DNA of 64,000 bases from Hypomyces perniciosus (GCA_008477525.1 SPDT01000010.1:2746291-2810290), one strand, 5' to 3'. Positions 11,738 through 23,620 are shown, counted from the first letter of the stretch. Notes: generated by a model from the letters alone, not told the origin. Translations and numbers: made by a program.

Positions 11738-11915
11738 AGATCTAAGAGAAATGATTTGGAAGTATTTTTGCAGTTAAAAATAGTTGGTGGGTAACCTATG
11801 CCAGATTTGGTTTAGTTATGTGCCTATGTTTGGAATTTATGTGCCTATGTTTGGGACCTCTTATAGGGCAACTCTACAGAAAATTTACCGAAGCTTTCTG
11901 TGGCACTGCACTACC
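11738..11915 (-). repeat. right terminal inverted repeat
   Basis: This is the right arm of the inverted pair with 10628-10773. It is longer because of a short tandem duplication at about 11817-11851. Confidence 0.65.
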
Positions 11916-11920
11916 TTATT

Positions 11921-12651
11921 ATCTATCTCGCGAAATTAGATCCATCACCAAAGTGGGTTCTAGATATATCTTTAGTACCTATAGTCTACCCCTGAATTAT
12001 TATTCCTTCACGCTACTTTCTATGAGGATAAGCAGCCAATAGAAAACAGCAATACATACATACAATAAAAATGCAATATCTAATAGTATTGTCTAGTAGT
12101 ATAGCTTTCTAAAGCTTAATTATTATATTATATTATATCCAGGTTTTCTTTCCTTCATTATAATAGCATTAGCTTATATCATTTTATATAATCCTATTGA
12201 AGCCTACTATGTAAAACTGCTATACTATTTCGATGCTGTTAAGTATATGCTTCTGAGTGTAGCGGGGGTAATATGGCAGAGGTCACGACCAAGAAATGAT
12301 TCAGGGGTTACGGAGTAGACTCTATCTATACGATCTCCGTACTAAGATTTGTTAGGTAATAAATTAGAAGGCAATACGAGTAGGAGTTACTGCTAGTAAT
12401 ACAATATAGGCTAGTAAAAGGCCTCATCCCGGAGGATCGCACCGGGGTAATTGCGAGTCCGAGTACCTAGACCATAGGCTAGAGCATCGTTTCAAAATGG
12501 ACCCCCCTGGCAATTACAATCACTTTTTTCCTTTTTTTTTTTTTATAACTGCAGCTATTGACTCTCTGTTCTTTCCACTTCCGATATACTAGTTCTTTAC
12601 CTAAATATCTATTCGCTATTTCGTCGAGGCTGATTCATACCGTCGTTCACA
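11921..12651. other. intergenic upstream of the DUF1996 gene
   Basis: Mixed composition with no conserved frame. It has one TACGGAGTA motif at 12309 and a poly-T tract at about 12530-12543, some 110 bp upstream of the start codon. Pyrimidine tracts are common in fungal core promoters. Confidence 0.4.
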
Positions 12652-13958
12652 ATGTTGCCTCATGTGGGAGCAGCCATTCTCTCCCTTGTTGGGGGCTCAG
12701 AGGCCTTCCTTCTCATGGCCAGACACCTTGCACACGAGCGTGTAGATCCGATCGTTAACCCAGGTGCGTACGGCTACTCGTTTGTCATTAAAATCTTCTA
12801 ACAAAAACAGGCAACGTAAGCGGCCACTTGCACGACGTGGTCGGAGGATCCAAGTTTGGCATCACCTTCTCTCCTAATATCCAGGCTTCATCGTCATGCT
12901 CGACCATGGAGATTCAGGAAAACCTCTCCAACTACTGGATGCCAGCTTTGATGGCTCAGAACGATAACGGTACATTCTCCGCGGTGCCTATTCGCGAAGT
13001 GCGGGTTTATTACCTGAATAACGTCCGTATGGTCTCGATAAACGGCCTGACCATGAGCTCATCATGATTTATAGCACTCCCAAGGGACAAAATTGAAGGC
13101 ATTCCCTAGGGGCCTCAGGATGCTTGCGGGCGATCCTTCTGCCATTGCTCCAGTCAAGAACGACCCCAAATACGCCCCGGCACGTCATGGCTTCCTTTGT
13201 CAGATGGGCGGCACCGACAAGGACCTCGAGAAGTTTCAGTATACATTACCTAACTTTGACTGCAAGGATTTCTTGCGCCTCACCGTCAACTTTCCCGATT
13301 GCTGGAATGGCGTGGACCTCGACAGCAAGGACCATAAGAGCCATATGGCATACCGCCTCAATAATGGCAAATGTCCTGACGACCACCCTGTGCCTATGAT
13401 GGAGATCGATCTCGAAATCGGCTATCAGACCCGGGGCTTCAGAGCCGATCAGCTTCTGCTTAGCACTGGAGACAAGGCTGGATACGGTATGCTATAAGCG
13501 AGGGTATCTGGTGCCCGGTTTTTTGCTAATACGAGCAGGAATCCATGCGGATTATCTCAGCTTCTGGGACGTTAATTTGCTCCAGAAGGCATTGGACGAC
13601 CCGACTTGCCAGCACCGTGAGAACATTTCCCATGACGGGACGCAATGCAAGACCCTTGCAGGCTTCTCCAATACCACAGCGCAGGCAGGCTGCAAGCTGC
13701 AGACTGACATCCCTCAGGAGCGTGCGGGTATTATTTTAGCGAGTATGAGCTCCTTTACTTTTCACTTTCCAGATTGTAGCTAACGAGGTGTTAGTCCCTT
13801 CGTTGCCAGGATGTAACGAGCCTTATGACTCCCGCAAGGGTGAGAAGAAGCCAGTATGCTCTTCACTGGCCGCAGTTCCTCATATGGGCCCTCCCACAGA
13901 GTTTGTCAACTTCAGTACAAACAAGAGCCCGGTCCCAATCCCAGTCTACTCCAAGTAG
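12652..13958 (+). CDS. secreted DUF1996-domain protein
   Basis: Five exons are inferred: 12652-12763, 12811-13022, 13075-13486, 13539-13727 and 13780-13958, with introns of 47-52 bp and about 367 residues. The start gives a short hydrophobic signal-like segment (AAILSLVGGSEAFLL). It is followed by the DUF1996 hallmarks: RVDPIVNPG, then HLHDVVGGSKFG, NYWMPAL, AFPRGLRMLAGDP, NFPDCWNG and, near the end, LPSLPGCNEP. The product is an extracellular or wall-associated fungal protein of unknown biochemical function. The second intron has an unusual GTCCGT donor (13023) because the better GTATGG site at 13027 breaks the frame, so that junction is least certain. Conserved motifs persist across all exons and there is no sign of RIP. 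Confidence 0.8.
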
Positions 13959-15241
13959 CACTAAAGCAATGCTATAACCCCAAGGACCACGATGCCATGG
14001 ACAAGGTGAAGCGGATTGAAGTCGGTAAATGAGTTAACACGTTCAAAGTAAATGGATCCAAAGCTTAGGAAATTGCTATAAAGACTAATATAAAGAGAGA
14101 ATTACTATTTACACACACGTATATCTCTCTATTCGCATACAACTTCCAATCCTGCCACACCCTTTTTCTAGCCGATTCGCCACATCCCATATGCTAGGTC
14201 CAATTTCGTAAATAGGGCAATTGCATGGGATTAAACAAAGCCAAGGGAGATAAATAAATCGACAGCCTTACAGCTATGACCGAGCAGCCAGCTAAAAATC
14301 TCCCTCCTGCACGCTGTAATACAATTGCGCGCGCCCTCATTATAAAGCTGTTTTCTTCGATTATTAATGTGACAATTGATATAATTGACTAATGTTGATT
14401 ACCTTAGTCATACATACTAAAATTTAGTTGTGGGGCGTGGCGCGGGAGAGTGGGGCAGAATTAGAAGTATATAAATAGTACTCTGTACGGAGGAGCATCT
14501 CAAAAGTAATATCTAATTCGATTAGAGACTAAAGCTAATTGGGTAATATACCCTAACAAGCTATTTCTCTATAAATACTTCAATTCTTGTAATATGCCTA
14601 GTATTTAAATACCATTCATTCTTGAACCGTTTGGGCTGGCTTGAACGGCTGAATGACATGAAGTTTTGAGAGCCTTTCGGCCCCAATCCAAATCGATTCA
14701 TTAATCACATTTGCGCCCCGCAGACCCCAAAAGCCATCACGCTGTACTTCGTACAGAGTAGGAGTATCTACGAACTATTAAATCTACCTACTATACGAAG
14801 TACTCTGTACATGAAATACCTAATGTTCCTCCCGTTGTATAAATTAAATACCCGGCAGGACTAGCTTTGATCGGCGTCTTTTCAGGTATGGCTCTCACCA
14901 AGGTCGCCCTGTCTGCTGGTCCTATTGACAGCGCTGTGGCTGTGAGGAGTGTCACCTTGTAATATGATGTAGTTCCTTTGTACGGTCAAGTACTCCGTAC
15001 CGAATGAGTTGATTTCCAAGCACCAGCGTCTCCATGTTCGGGCCGCCTGCAGATCGCCCCGGGCTATTAATAGTCTTCGGCCCGACGGCCCGAATTGAAG
15101 ACAGAAGAACCTCGAGGTAAGGTAGGTAGTAGTAGTATTGAATCCCCCGCGTTTGTGAGTGGCAGTTAAAACCTAAGGTCAAAGTCTCGGAGAGCTTTCC
15201 CATTTCTCTTATTGACCATTTTGAGCAGTCCGCAATCCAAG
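13959..15241. other. intergenic upstream of the FMO gene
   Basis: This 1.3 kb spacer is mostly AT-rich but not RIP-saturated. It carries several TACGGAGTA / TACGAAGTA-like motifs (exact copy at 14991) and a TATAAATTAA sequence at about 14838. A 24-codon frame begins at ATG 14886. It could be an upstream ORF or a remnant and is not called as a gene. Confidence 0.4.
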
Positions 15242-17747
15242 ATGTCTCTCAGTAAGTTTATGATGGGGCAGCAAGCCCACAAAGACCATCTCAGCTCACC
15301 TTCTATGGGAGTAGGCAACGAAATGCCATCCTTGTACGAGGAGTATCCTCGGAAGGCTGATCTCCGCAAGGAGCTCCAAAAGCCGCTTCCCTTCATTGCT
15401 CCAGGAACGGTGGACCCAGCTGCAATGGCCGGCGAAGAGGCCAGCAAGCAGGCCATTGCAATCCTAGACACGCTCAACTCGGCCCTGGCCACGGATGATT
15501 CCAAGAAGCTGGTAACCTGCTTCTTCGCCAGCCAAGCATACTGGCGTGACATGTTGGCCTTGACCTCCCACTTGCGCACGTTTACGACTCCCGGTGTGAT
15601 TGCCCCGGCCTTCCTGGAAACCAAGACGCTAAGGGGATTCACTGGAGGCATGAAGCTTGACGGCGCTGCCAAATTTATCCCGGCCACTCCAGTTCTTGTA
15701 AGCACACCAACTCTTTTTATTGTCGCACCTTGAGGTTTGATCCGCCAGTCAAATCAAGTTGGCTCAATCGTGAGGGAGCAGCGAGAGAGCAGCGAGAGAG
15801 TAGTAAGTAATTAGATGGAGCTCATTGTTGACTTTGAACCCCAGCAATTTATCGACTGCAGAGTCGTCTTTAGGACTAGCTTGCCTGCAGCGATGTGTAC
15901 CGGGAGGTTGATATTGTTGCCTACCAAAACCGAAGGTGAAAATGGCAAGGATACCCTTGCGTGGAAGATCTGGATCTTGAGTACATGGATCGAGAACTTG
16001 GACGTACAAGCAGAGGATGAGGCTCTGCTTCAGTCGCCTGGTGGAAAGCTTGATGGCGTTGAGACAATCGAGACCGATGTCTTCATTATTGGAGGCGGAA
16101 ACTCGTAAGTCAAAAATCCAATACCACCGAACCTAGCCCAGAACCACAGTGATCGAGGTCCGTCCAACTCGAGTTCTTATCGTTGACTTCATACAGCGGG
16201 GTTGCCCTTGCAGCACGCCTGAAAGCCTTGGGAGTCGAGAGCGTCATGATCGACAAGAATCCCCAGGTTGGTGACAATTGGGCTGCCCGGTACGACTGCC
16301 TGAGGTTCCACGTCCCGACGGCATCTTGCGAAATGCCATATCTCCGTAAGCAAGACTTCAACCATCGCAGGGTAAGTCCAGAATAAAACTAACTCCAAGC
16401 TCATGGCCAGACTATAGCAATGACTTGCAGACTCCCTATCTTCTTACCAGGGACGATTTGTCTGAACACCTAAAGCGATATGTAGCAGCCTTCAACTTGA
16501 ACATCGTTACCTCTGCAAAGATACAGTCGACCCTGTATGACCAGGCGGGCAAGCGGTGGGTCGTCAAATTCCAGACTCCCAATGGCGAGAGGACAGCCGT
16601 TTGCAAACAGCTCGTCCAGGCAACGGGCATCGGCTCTTCGAAGCCCTACCTTCCGCCCATGTTAGATGATCACCAGTACAAGGGCGTCAGCATTCACTCA
16701 GTACAGTATAAGAACGCTAAGCTGTTGGTGGAAAAGGGGGCCAAGGCAAGTCTCTATCGTCCAGCGCTAATATTTCCATACCCACATCTAATTCAGCTTA
16801 GTCCGTCCTCGTAATCGGCTCGGCCAATACGGCGTTCGACATCATAGAAGATTGCTACGACGCCGGGCTGAGGACAACAATGATCGCCCGGTCCCCAACT
16901 TACATTTTACCGATCTCGTATCTTTCAGATTCTCATGGATTAGGCGCCTATGACCAAATGCCGATAGATGCGGCTGATAAGATGCTGATGACACTTCCAG
17001 TGTCTGTCGATAGTCAGCTTATCCACAACCTCTTTTCTCACCTAGCGTCCATGGAACCGTATGTGTTTGTACAATTATCAGGCTGGCCATCGCCATCTAC
17101 CGGCAGCAAAGCCTGAGCGTTGCCTCTGTAAGTATATATAAACTGAAATACCTCGCAACAGGGACCGCTACAAAGCCCTCGCCGCCTCCGGCTTCCCTGT
17201 CATTGACAGTCGCCACCCGGACGCCGACATGCAGCACCACCTAGTCGAGCGCGCGGGTGGGCACTATGTGGACCTGGACCGGGGCGTACGCCTCATTTCG
17301 GAAAGCAAAGTCAATGTGAGGGGCCTCGTCACGCCGGTTGCGTACACCGCGACGGGTCTCCGCTTCTCGGACGGCAGCACGGCGGACGCGGACGCGGTTG
17401 TGTGGTGTACGGGATTCGCGGACCACAACTGCAACACCACGGCCATGGACATCTTGGGCAACGCGAGCGGGAATGAGGAGAGTGCTGGAACGACCAAGAA
17501 CTTACTAGGTCCACGCGATGTAGCACTGCGCCTCGACGCTACATGGGGAGTCGATGCTGAGGGCGAGATCCGCGGCATGTGGAAGCGCCATCTGCATATG
17601 GAAAACTACTGGATCGTAGGAGGACATACACAGCATCAGCGATGGTGGTCGCGTGTGGTGGCGCAACAGATCAAGTTGGCGCTGGAGGGCATTTTGCCGC
17701 CTGCGTATCGGGACACGCCCGAATCGGTTGAGCAGGCTTCATATTGA
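15242..17747 (+). CDS. FMO-type flavin monooxygenase with N-terminal SnoaL/NTF2-like domain
   Basis: Six exons are inferred: 15242-15697, 15845-16104, 16197-16371, 16431-16745, 16802-17058 and 17162-17747. They sum to 2049 bp, 682 residues with an unbroken frame. Residues ~60-200 resemble a SnoaL/NTF2-like domain. A Rossmann FAD site follows (FIIGGGNSG at the exon 2/3 join). The FMO signature YKGVSIHSVQY is at residues 380-390, and the NADPH motif VIGSANTA is at about 406-413. The enzyme should oxygenate a small lipophilic or carbonyl substrate using NADPH and O2; the substrate is not predictable. Intron 4 has a GC-AG boundary (GCAAGT donor at 16746). The 147 bp first intron contains a short GAGAGAGCAGC tandem repeat. 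The gene looks functional. No biosynthetic core enzyme is adjacent. Confidence 0.85.
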
Positions 17748-18079
17748 TGGGTTCCATGAGATTGCCTTGTGGGACTACTTGAAGTCCCTCTTACCCGTAG
17801 AAATATGTACTAATGCTGGTGAAAGGTGTCGCAAATGGTTGTTTGTCAATGACTGTTCCACTCCATATTGGCCAAGTCCTGGTATATTACAACTGCAAGC
17901 TGACCCCAAGTGCTGCGAGATGTGTTCACATGCCCTTGGGGGCAGTGTTAAGAGGGAGAAACCATATATTTGGACCATTAACAACTGATGGCAGTAGTAA
18001 TAGTATTATTTTGGTTAAGCCGTTGAACTCTGAGTAGTATAGGTATGGATACTACTCATTACGCGAACCGCTGTCTTCT
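17748..18079. other. convergent intergenic region
   Basis: This spacer lies between the 3' ends of the FMO gene and the minus-strand His-rich gene. Both transcripts presumably terminate here. No terminator structure is evident. Confidence 0.4.
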
Positions 18080-19102
18080 CTAGTGCATCAGCTGTCTCCC
18101 CAATTCATCCGGAATTTTGAACATATCCCCAGTGCGATGGTCTTGTAACCAGTGTTGCTCCGGTTGTACTGTCGGATTCGGGTCAACTATAGGCTGGATC
18201 AATATCCTGTGCTCGTGGTAATGGATAGATCGAGTGCGCTGGGGTTGGTAGATTGTATGAACGTGAGGCCTAACATCCTCGTGGATCACAGGAGATCTCA
18301 AGTGAGTTGTATGGTCGACATCGACACTGCGATGGTTTTGGATTGCATCCAAATTTGTATGGCCATCTGAAAATCTTGGTTCTGCCATTTCTTGTCTGCC
18401 TGAACCTGTCGCTTCATCCTCATCGGTGGTTTGAGGTTTCTGGCTTGACAGCTTGTAGTGCGGCTGCTCGTCTTGAGGAAGATAGCGCTCCCGGACCAGG
18501 CCATCGCCGTAGCTGCTTTCCTCGGTCAGTTGCGGCTGATACCTATTTGCTGCATTCTCTGTATCTGAGGTATCCAGAGGAGGGCTTTCGAAAGACCGCT
18601 GTTCATTGGTTTCTCTTTGGTCGCGGAGGATATCGTCGCTTGATCCACCATGAAATGGCACAGGCGACGAATATTCGCGCGGCATAGAGACGCCAATTTG
18701 ACTAACGTCGACCTCTTGGTCTCTTTCAGTGCGCATTTGCTGGGCCCCAGAAGCAGTATGCGGCCGCAGGGAGACCGTCAGAGCTGGTGACCTCGGAACT
18801 GACGCTGTGCTCGCAGGGCGCGCGGTGGGATGCTCAGGAACACCATTCTGGCTGATGGGATGGCCATTTTTCTCAAGTCCTGGAGTTTCTTTTGACGGCG
18901 TAAGAACGTCATTTGCGGCATCTTTCGTCAGTTTTCCATGATGCGATTGAGACAGGTGTCTGTCCACACTGGCATCTGGGTAATTGCTATCCGCTTTTGG
19001 CGCACCCATCCCGTCTTCAGACACTCGATGCTTTGCGTGATTCCTACGCCATCGACGACGTCTCGACCACCTCTGGAAAACATTCTTGATGCGATCCAAC
19101 AT
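18080..19102 (-). CDS. hydrophilic His-rich C-terminal protein, uncharacterised
   Basis: This is an intronless 340-residue frame from ATG 19102; an upstream extension to 19186 depends on TTG. The N-terminus is strongly basic (RWSRRRRWRR). The centre is low-complexity, polar and probably disordered, rich in S, E, D and Q. The conserved-looking C-terminus carries a run of His pairs (VHT, IHYHEHR) followed by ILIQPIVDP, PEQHW and a GDMFKIPDELG ending. The HxHxH...IQP pattern resembles the neighbouring gene at 20015-20763, transcribed away from it. No enzyme motif, signal peptide or membrane segment is seen. Function unknown. Confidence 0.65.
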   Translation of the reverse strand: MLDRIKNVFQRWSRRRRWRRNHAKHRVSEDGMGAPKADSNYPDASVDRHLSQSHHGKLTKDAANDVLTPSKETPGLEKNGHPISQNGVPEHPTARPASTASVPRSPALTVSLRPHTASGAQQMRTERDQEVDVSQIGVSMPREYSSPVPFHGGSSDDILRDQRETNEQRSFESPPLDTSDTENAANRYQPQLTEESSYGDGLVRERYLPQDEQPHYKLSSQKPQTTDEDEATGSGRQEMAEPRFSDGHTNLDAIQNHRSVDVDHTTHLRSPVIHEDVRPHVHTIYQPQRTRSIHYHEHRILIQPIVDPNPTVQPEQHWLQDHRTGDMFKIPDELGRQLMH

Positions 19103-20014
19103 GGAGAAGGCAGATGAGGCTGCTTGGAATACAGTCGTGTAGCAGTGCGGTATGCTATGATACTTCCTAGGAAACAGAATACACAACGAGAAACACGGTT
19201 ATGATGAGATTCCAGGAAAATGGGTATTCTCCCTTTGACTTGGGTCACAGAATATCCTCTTCCGGCTCTTTCAGTATCGATTAGCTTCGCCGATTAAGTT
19301 GCGCCATTGGCACGCACGCAGCAGTCATCGTTGAATTCTCGAAAATGGAAAGATCTACACCAGGGTTGCTTATTACGGCGAGGACGTGGCTCCATGACGT
19401 GATGCATCCAGACCATCTACGTAGGTGCGTAGTAGGAAAGACTAGTGAAACCATGTTTCAAACACGGGACCACTTTATAAACTATGCTCTGTAAGCAGTC
19501 AAGCTGTCCCATATTTTATATAACTCTCTTTGTCATGCTTTTCTGGACATTCCTGGTCAAAAGCGCCTTGCCAATTGCGTGTAGTTGTACATGCCTCTAA
19601 CCCTAACATTAAGTTTCTCTTCTACGGTCATTAAATGACGGGTTCCGTTTTCAGTCCTATACTCCAAAGCTTATGAAACCCTCCGAACCTACTATCTCGT
19701 TGGGACTGATCCTGATGCGTTCAACGGGCATTCGTGAAGATCGCGAATTCCAATCTCAGCTATAACCGTTACATCAAGTCTGAATGCAGCCAGAGAGTCC
19801 TTGATCTTGCGCTGACCGGAGGCTCCGGTTCGCTAGGGTTTGCCTCAGATGACGTCCATGACCTCTGCGAGTCACGAAGATGCTTCGTGATGAAGGGTGA
19901 TAAATTTGAGAAAGTCCCCTCGTTCCTACACAGTCCCTTCATCTTTCCTCATCGTGACATCTATCCACCCTTCATACATACATCCTTTAGACATCTTCAA
20001 CGCCATCTCTCACA
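19103..20014. promoter_or_regulatory. divergent intergenic region of the His-rich pair
   Basis: The 912 bp between the two start codons has normal composition. A stretch reading CTAACCCTAAC near 19598 resembles less than two telomere units and is probably chance. A CT-rich leader precedes the + gene. Confidence 0.35.
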
Positions 20015-20763
20015 ATGGAAAAAGCCAAGAAGGCCGTTGCAAACTTCATGTCCCGCGATGGGAAGCACACTACTACCGTCCATGAAGAGACCAACAAGGC
20101 GGTCACCGAGGAACATGTTCGACCACATCAACACGAGGAGGTGACCACCGCCATTGATAAGGAGGTCCATCAAGATCACCACCACACGACTGTCCAGCCA
20201 ATTAATGCCAAAGAGACATTGTAGGTCCAATCCGCCCCCAGCTTGTCGCACAACGATCTAATATGATGATTAGGCCCGAGCAACATACACATAACATGAT
20301 GCCAGTTGAACACAAGACATTCGTTCATGGCAACGAGAAGGACACACAGGCAATGCTGGACCGCGAGGCCGCCAGGTTCAAGGACACCTCGGTCACTCAC
20401 GACACTACACACTCTGCCTCTACTGCTCCTCAGATTTCGGGAGAGCATGTGCACCACCACGTCCATGAGCACATCCAGCCCGTTATCCAAAAAGAAACGG
20501 TAGCTCCACATATCGTCCACACGACTGTCCCCGTGCATGAAACGCACCATGCTGCTGCAGTTCATCATGGAACTTCGGTGCTACCTGCCAAGACTTTGGA
20601 GGAGTTCAATGGAAACCGAGGAACACTTGAAGGGCAGGCTACTCATAAAGTGAATGAGTATGAAGGTTGCCCAAACTTTGAGAGCCAGGAGAATCACGGT
20701 CGTGTGTCCAGGAATGAGGGTGTACAAAGCAATGGCCGCCCCAAGGAAGCGGTTCTTGGATAG
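20015..20763 (+). CDS. His-rich hydrophilic protein of a fungal 'allergen-like' family
   Basis: Two exons (20015-20220 and 20274-20763) surround a 53 bp intron, giving 231 residues. The whole protein is polar and His-rich: an N-terminal FMSRDGKHTTTVHE segment, EVTTAIDKEVHQDHHHTTVQP, then PEQHTHNMMPVEH, and a repeat-like GEHVHHHVHEHIQPVIQKE / HIVHTTVPVHETHH region. This matches a widespread filamentous-fungal family often labelled 'allergen, putative' in databases. The biochemical role is unknown; the clustered His pairs suggest metal binding (inference). No signal peptide or transmembrane helix. The divergent neighbour at 18080-19102 shares the HxHE...IQP pattern. Confidence 0.8.
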
Positions 20764-21477
20764 TTGAATGGCCCACTCAGGACTCGTGAGTGGCTCCTTG
20801 GCGATGTTGGCCGTGGTTGAGTAGTGGACCAATCGATATACTATGAGGATGATGCTCCTATGGTAGTAGCTCTAATATGTTTAGAAATGAAAGATTGATA
20901 ATAATAGATGAATCATGTCTTGTGCATTATTGTCCGTCTAGTTCATTTGTGACTGAAAATACGTATCCAATGATAGATGTCCTATGTGATGAGCTAGACA
21001 TGCCGCTGTTGGGGTGGGTGAGGTGTTTTGCGAGCAGTAGAAGAAAGTTGGCTTCACATCCTTCGTCGACGATGCCAAACGGCATGGTTCATTTCACACT
21101 GTGAAATTTTATGTTCGGATCATCCCACAAGTCGCCGCTACTTCTGGTAATAGTCTAGCTCAAAAGACGTACTCCGTATGTTCCTTTCCATGGAAATTCT
21201 GACGTTCATCTTCAAGTGTACGATGTGGACGCGGAGTACAAGCATGCTATCAGCCGTGGTCCGATGGGCGGAAGCGACATCATCGGTGACGATTAAATGG
21301 GGAGCCAGGTATTCATAAAGAGGGCTTGTCTTGTAGCACTAAAATCAGAAATGAAGACTGCGCGACGCGAGTTCCTGGAAGTTTGGCCGCCTCTGAGAGG
21401 TCGAGTGCTGTAGGGTAGCATTGGAATCCGGTAAAAGCGATGGTACGAAGGAAGATGCTTGGCATAAATGCTCTGTT

Positions 21478-21491
21478 GGGGGGGGGGGGGG
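21478..21491 (+). repeat. poly-G tract (14)
   Basis: Fourteen uninterrupted G residues. The length is prone to assembly error. Confidence 0.9.
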
Positions 21492-22558
21492 AGGTAAGGC
21501 TTACTGGTTGCCTCAAAAATATGGATCTGTCTTGTGATAAGCTGAAGGCATGTTAGGTAGGTAGGATGAGGTTCAAACAACCAACATGCAGGGCCAAGAA
21601 CGTAGGGTTCAGGAATGGTCCCCATGTTGTAGTACTAGGTATGTAGTAGTACAAAGGGCGCGTTAATTTCTGCACCTATCGTGAAGCAGGATTGCCTTTT
21701 ATCCTTTATTGCCCCCATCAATGAGGACAATAAGCTCGACAGAGTTTCCTCGAGTGGCTTTGAGTAGGCCGTCAAGTCTCGCCAAAGCGCGCCATCTCCT
21801 TAGCGGCGAAGCTCAGCAGCGCGGCATAATGAATCATACTAATAGATGGCTGTTTAATACATACGATCCCCAGAGGGAATATTACAGTCAATAGTGGAGT
21901 GGCGAAGGGGGACTGAAGTCAAGGAGGAGTGTTGAGTAATTCGCAATGAATGAGAGGAGCGTTTGCCAAGCTGGTTGGTCATGGCGGGACAAGACGGAAG
22001 AATCGTTCCCTAGGCTTTGATTGGCGAGGAGTAGATTCAGGGGGCGGAATTGATATTATGTATGTAGTAATACTACACTGTCTTAGGCTGAGGTATTTAC
22101 TCATGCCAACATGCGCATGATTTACTTGCAGATGATGAAGTACGAGCATGTACCACAAGGTCATGCAGTGCCGTTGATCGCATCCAACGGCGAATCTATG
22201 TGCTACTCTGTAGTATTTATGTCCGAGGTACGGAGTACTACTATTATCAGATTATTATGTAAGACGAGTATACGAAGTACAGTGGCGTGATTTGTAAACG
22301 ATAGTTGCAAAGGCTACGAGCAAATGCTCTGTCTTTTCCGCCAAAAGTGATCTAGAAAAGGCTTTACCCGCGCTCTCTATGCCACATGCAAATCATTAGT
22401 CGTGGTAGGTACTTCGTACATGGTACAAGTATAAAGTGTATGTATGTACTACCTAGACGGGCGCCTTTATGCGGGTCTAGCGCAGGACCCTTTGTCTCAT
22501 GACATCCAGGGCCTGTGTGGTTGGCTTCAGCCACCTCCGTAGTATGTACGGAGTAGCA

Positions 22559-22640
22559 CGAGCAGTATTAGTACTAGTACTAGTACTACTAGTACCAGGC
22601 ACAGTAGAAGTAGTAGTACTCCGTAGTAGTAGTAGTACTT
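22559..22640. repeat. GTA/TAC trinucleotide tract with inverted halves
   Basis: Runs of GTA and TAC face each other around CTAGTACTAG cores, so the tract is self-complementary. A similar tract lies at 23165-23195. Confidence 0.7.
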
Positions 22641-23011
22641 CATAAGCGACAAAGATTCAAGATCCCTAGTCTGATACGGAGACAGAGCGGTGATGAGATC
22701 TCTACTCGTATGATGATCCTCCCCTGATGGCATTTCGTAAGCGTGTGGCATGTCTTGGTCTCTCACCTCACCTCCTCCCTCAGACTTCGTTTGGTCTTGA
22801 CTCGCTTCTGCTTCTGGATGACAATGCTTTTCCTGCAAAGGAAATTCACGCAGCTGCCCCTTTCATCGCCAAGCGGCCCGTCAGTACTACTACTTGTACT
22901 AGATAGATGACTGATCATCCCCGTCCAATAAATTGCCCTTGAGAAGGGTGGCATAACGCCCACGTGCGTGGCCGAATACATACGCATGAGAGTGCAGCAG
23001 ATGCAATTTAA

Positions 23012-23025
23012 CCCCCCCCCCCCCC
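23012..23025 (+). repeat. poly-C tract (14)
   Basis: Fourteen uninterrupted C residues between AT-rich flanks. Confidence 0.9.
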
Positions 23026-23564
23026 ACTTCAGATCTGCGAGTATGTAGTATTATCTAGAGAGGATCATCAACAACTGGCTCAATTCGCGGTCCAATGCAG
23101 AGGGAGACTTTGAATTGACAGCAAAACCGGGTAACTGATGATGCACACACATACATCCACACGGAGTAGTAGTAGTACTACTACTACTACGAAGTACTCC
23201 ATGCGGATACTCGCAGCCAGTGGTACATACTTACTTACTTGCGCCTCAATACATGTAGTGGAGCGCGCAAGTGCTGTTTCTAGCGCTGTAAGATTTGGTG
23301 CGGCATGCTTCTCCTTTCCTGTCTGCACGAACGGAGCACCTCCATGCTCAAGCTCAAGCTCAGCCTCCATGGGTCTATACGACGCGCGGCTGGCGAGTGA
23401 TGGGACGGCATTGATCCTTTCCGAAAGCCGTTATTCCGTGTTGGGGGTTCATCTCAAAATCGACCCATCCCCGAGATTCAGACCAACGGGCGGGTAATTA
23501 GATGGAGAGCAGCAGATCGAAGGTAGTGGCCATCTGTCCTCCTTGACGTTTCGATTGTCTCGTG

Positions 23565-23620
23565 TCTCTCTCTCTCTCTCTCTCTCTCACTCACTCACTC
23601 ACTCTCTCTCTCTCTCTTTC
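23565..23620 (+). repeat. CT / CTCA microsatellite
   Basis: CT dinucleotides flank a block of CTCA tetranucleotides. The tract lies about 320-370 bp upstream of the desaturase start codon. CT-rich tracts are typical of fungal promoters. Confidence 0.8.

Larger units (their letters stand above)
10625..11920. mobile_element. DNA-transposon-like unit with long terminal inverted repeats
   Basis: About 145 bp at 10628-10773 reappears in reverse complement at 11738-11915 with scattered mismatches. Shared landmarks are the GGTCCCAAACAT, TAACTAAACC, GGTTACCCACCAACTA and AAATCATTTCTCTTAGATC segments. The right copy carries an extra tandem TGTGCCTATGTTTGG unit. The interior (about 960 bp) is AT-rich and has no convincing transposase; a 72-codon minus-strand frame at 10952-11170 is unrecognised. 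I cannot identify a target duplication. It is probably a non-autonomous or decayed class II element; the superfamily is not assignable by eye. Confidence 0.65.

Noticed and set aside
14886..14960. 24-codon ATG frame downstream of a TATAAATTAA
   Set aside because: Too short to support as a gene; mentioned as a possible upstream ORF only.
17264..17578. 104-codon minus frame in the last FMO exon
   Set aside because: Arg/Pro/Ser-rich antisense shadow of a GC-rich exon.
19590..19615. Telomere-like CTAACCCTAAC
   Set aside because: Less than two repeat units; not evidence of an interstitial telomere.
22550..23200. Regularly spaced TAG/TAC repeats as a possible CRISPR array
   Set aside because: Trinucleotide microsatellites with no constant spacers; host is a fungus.
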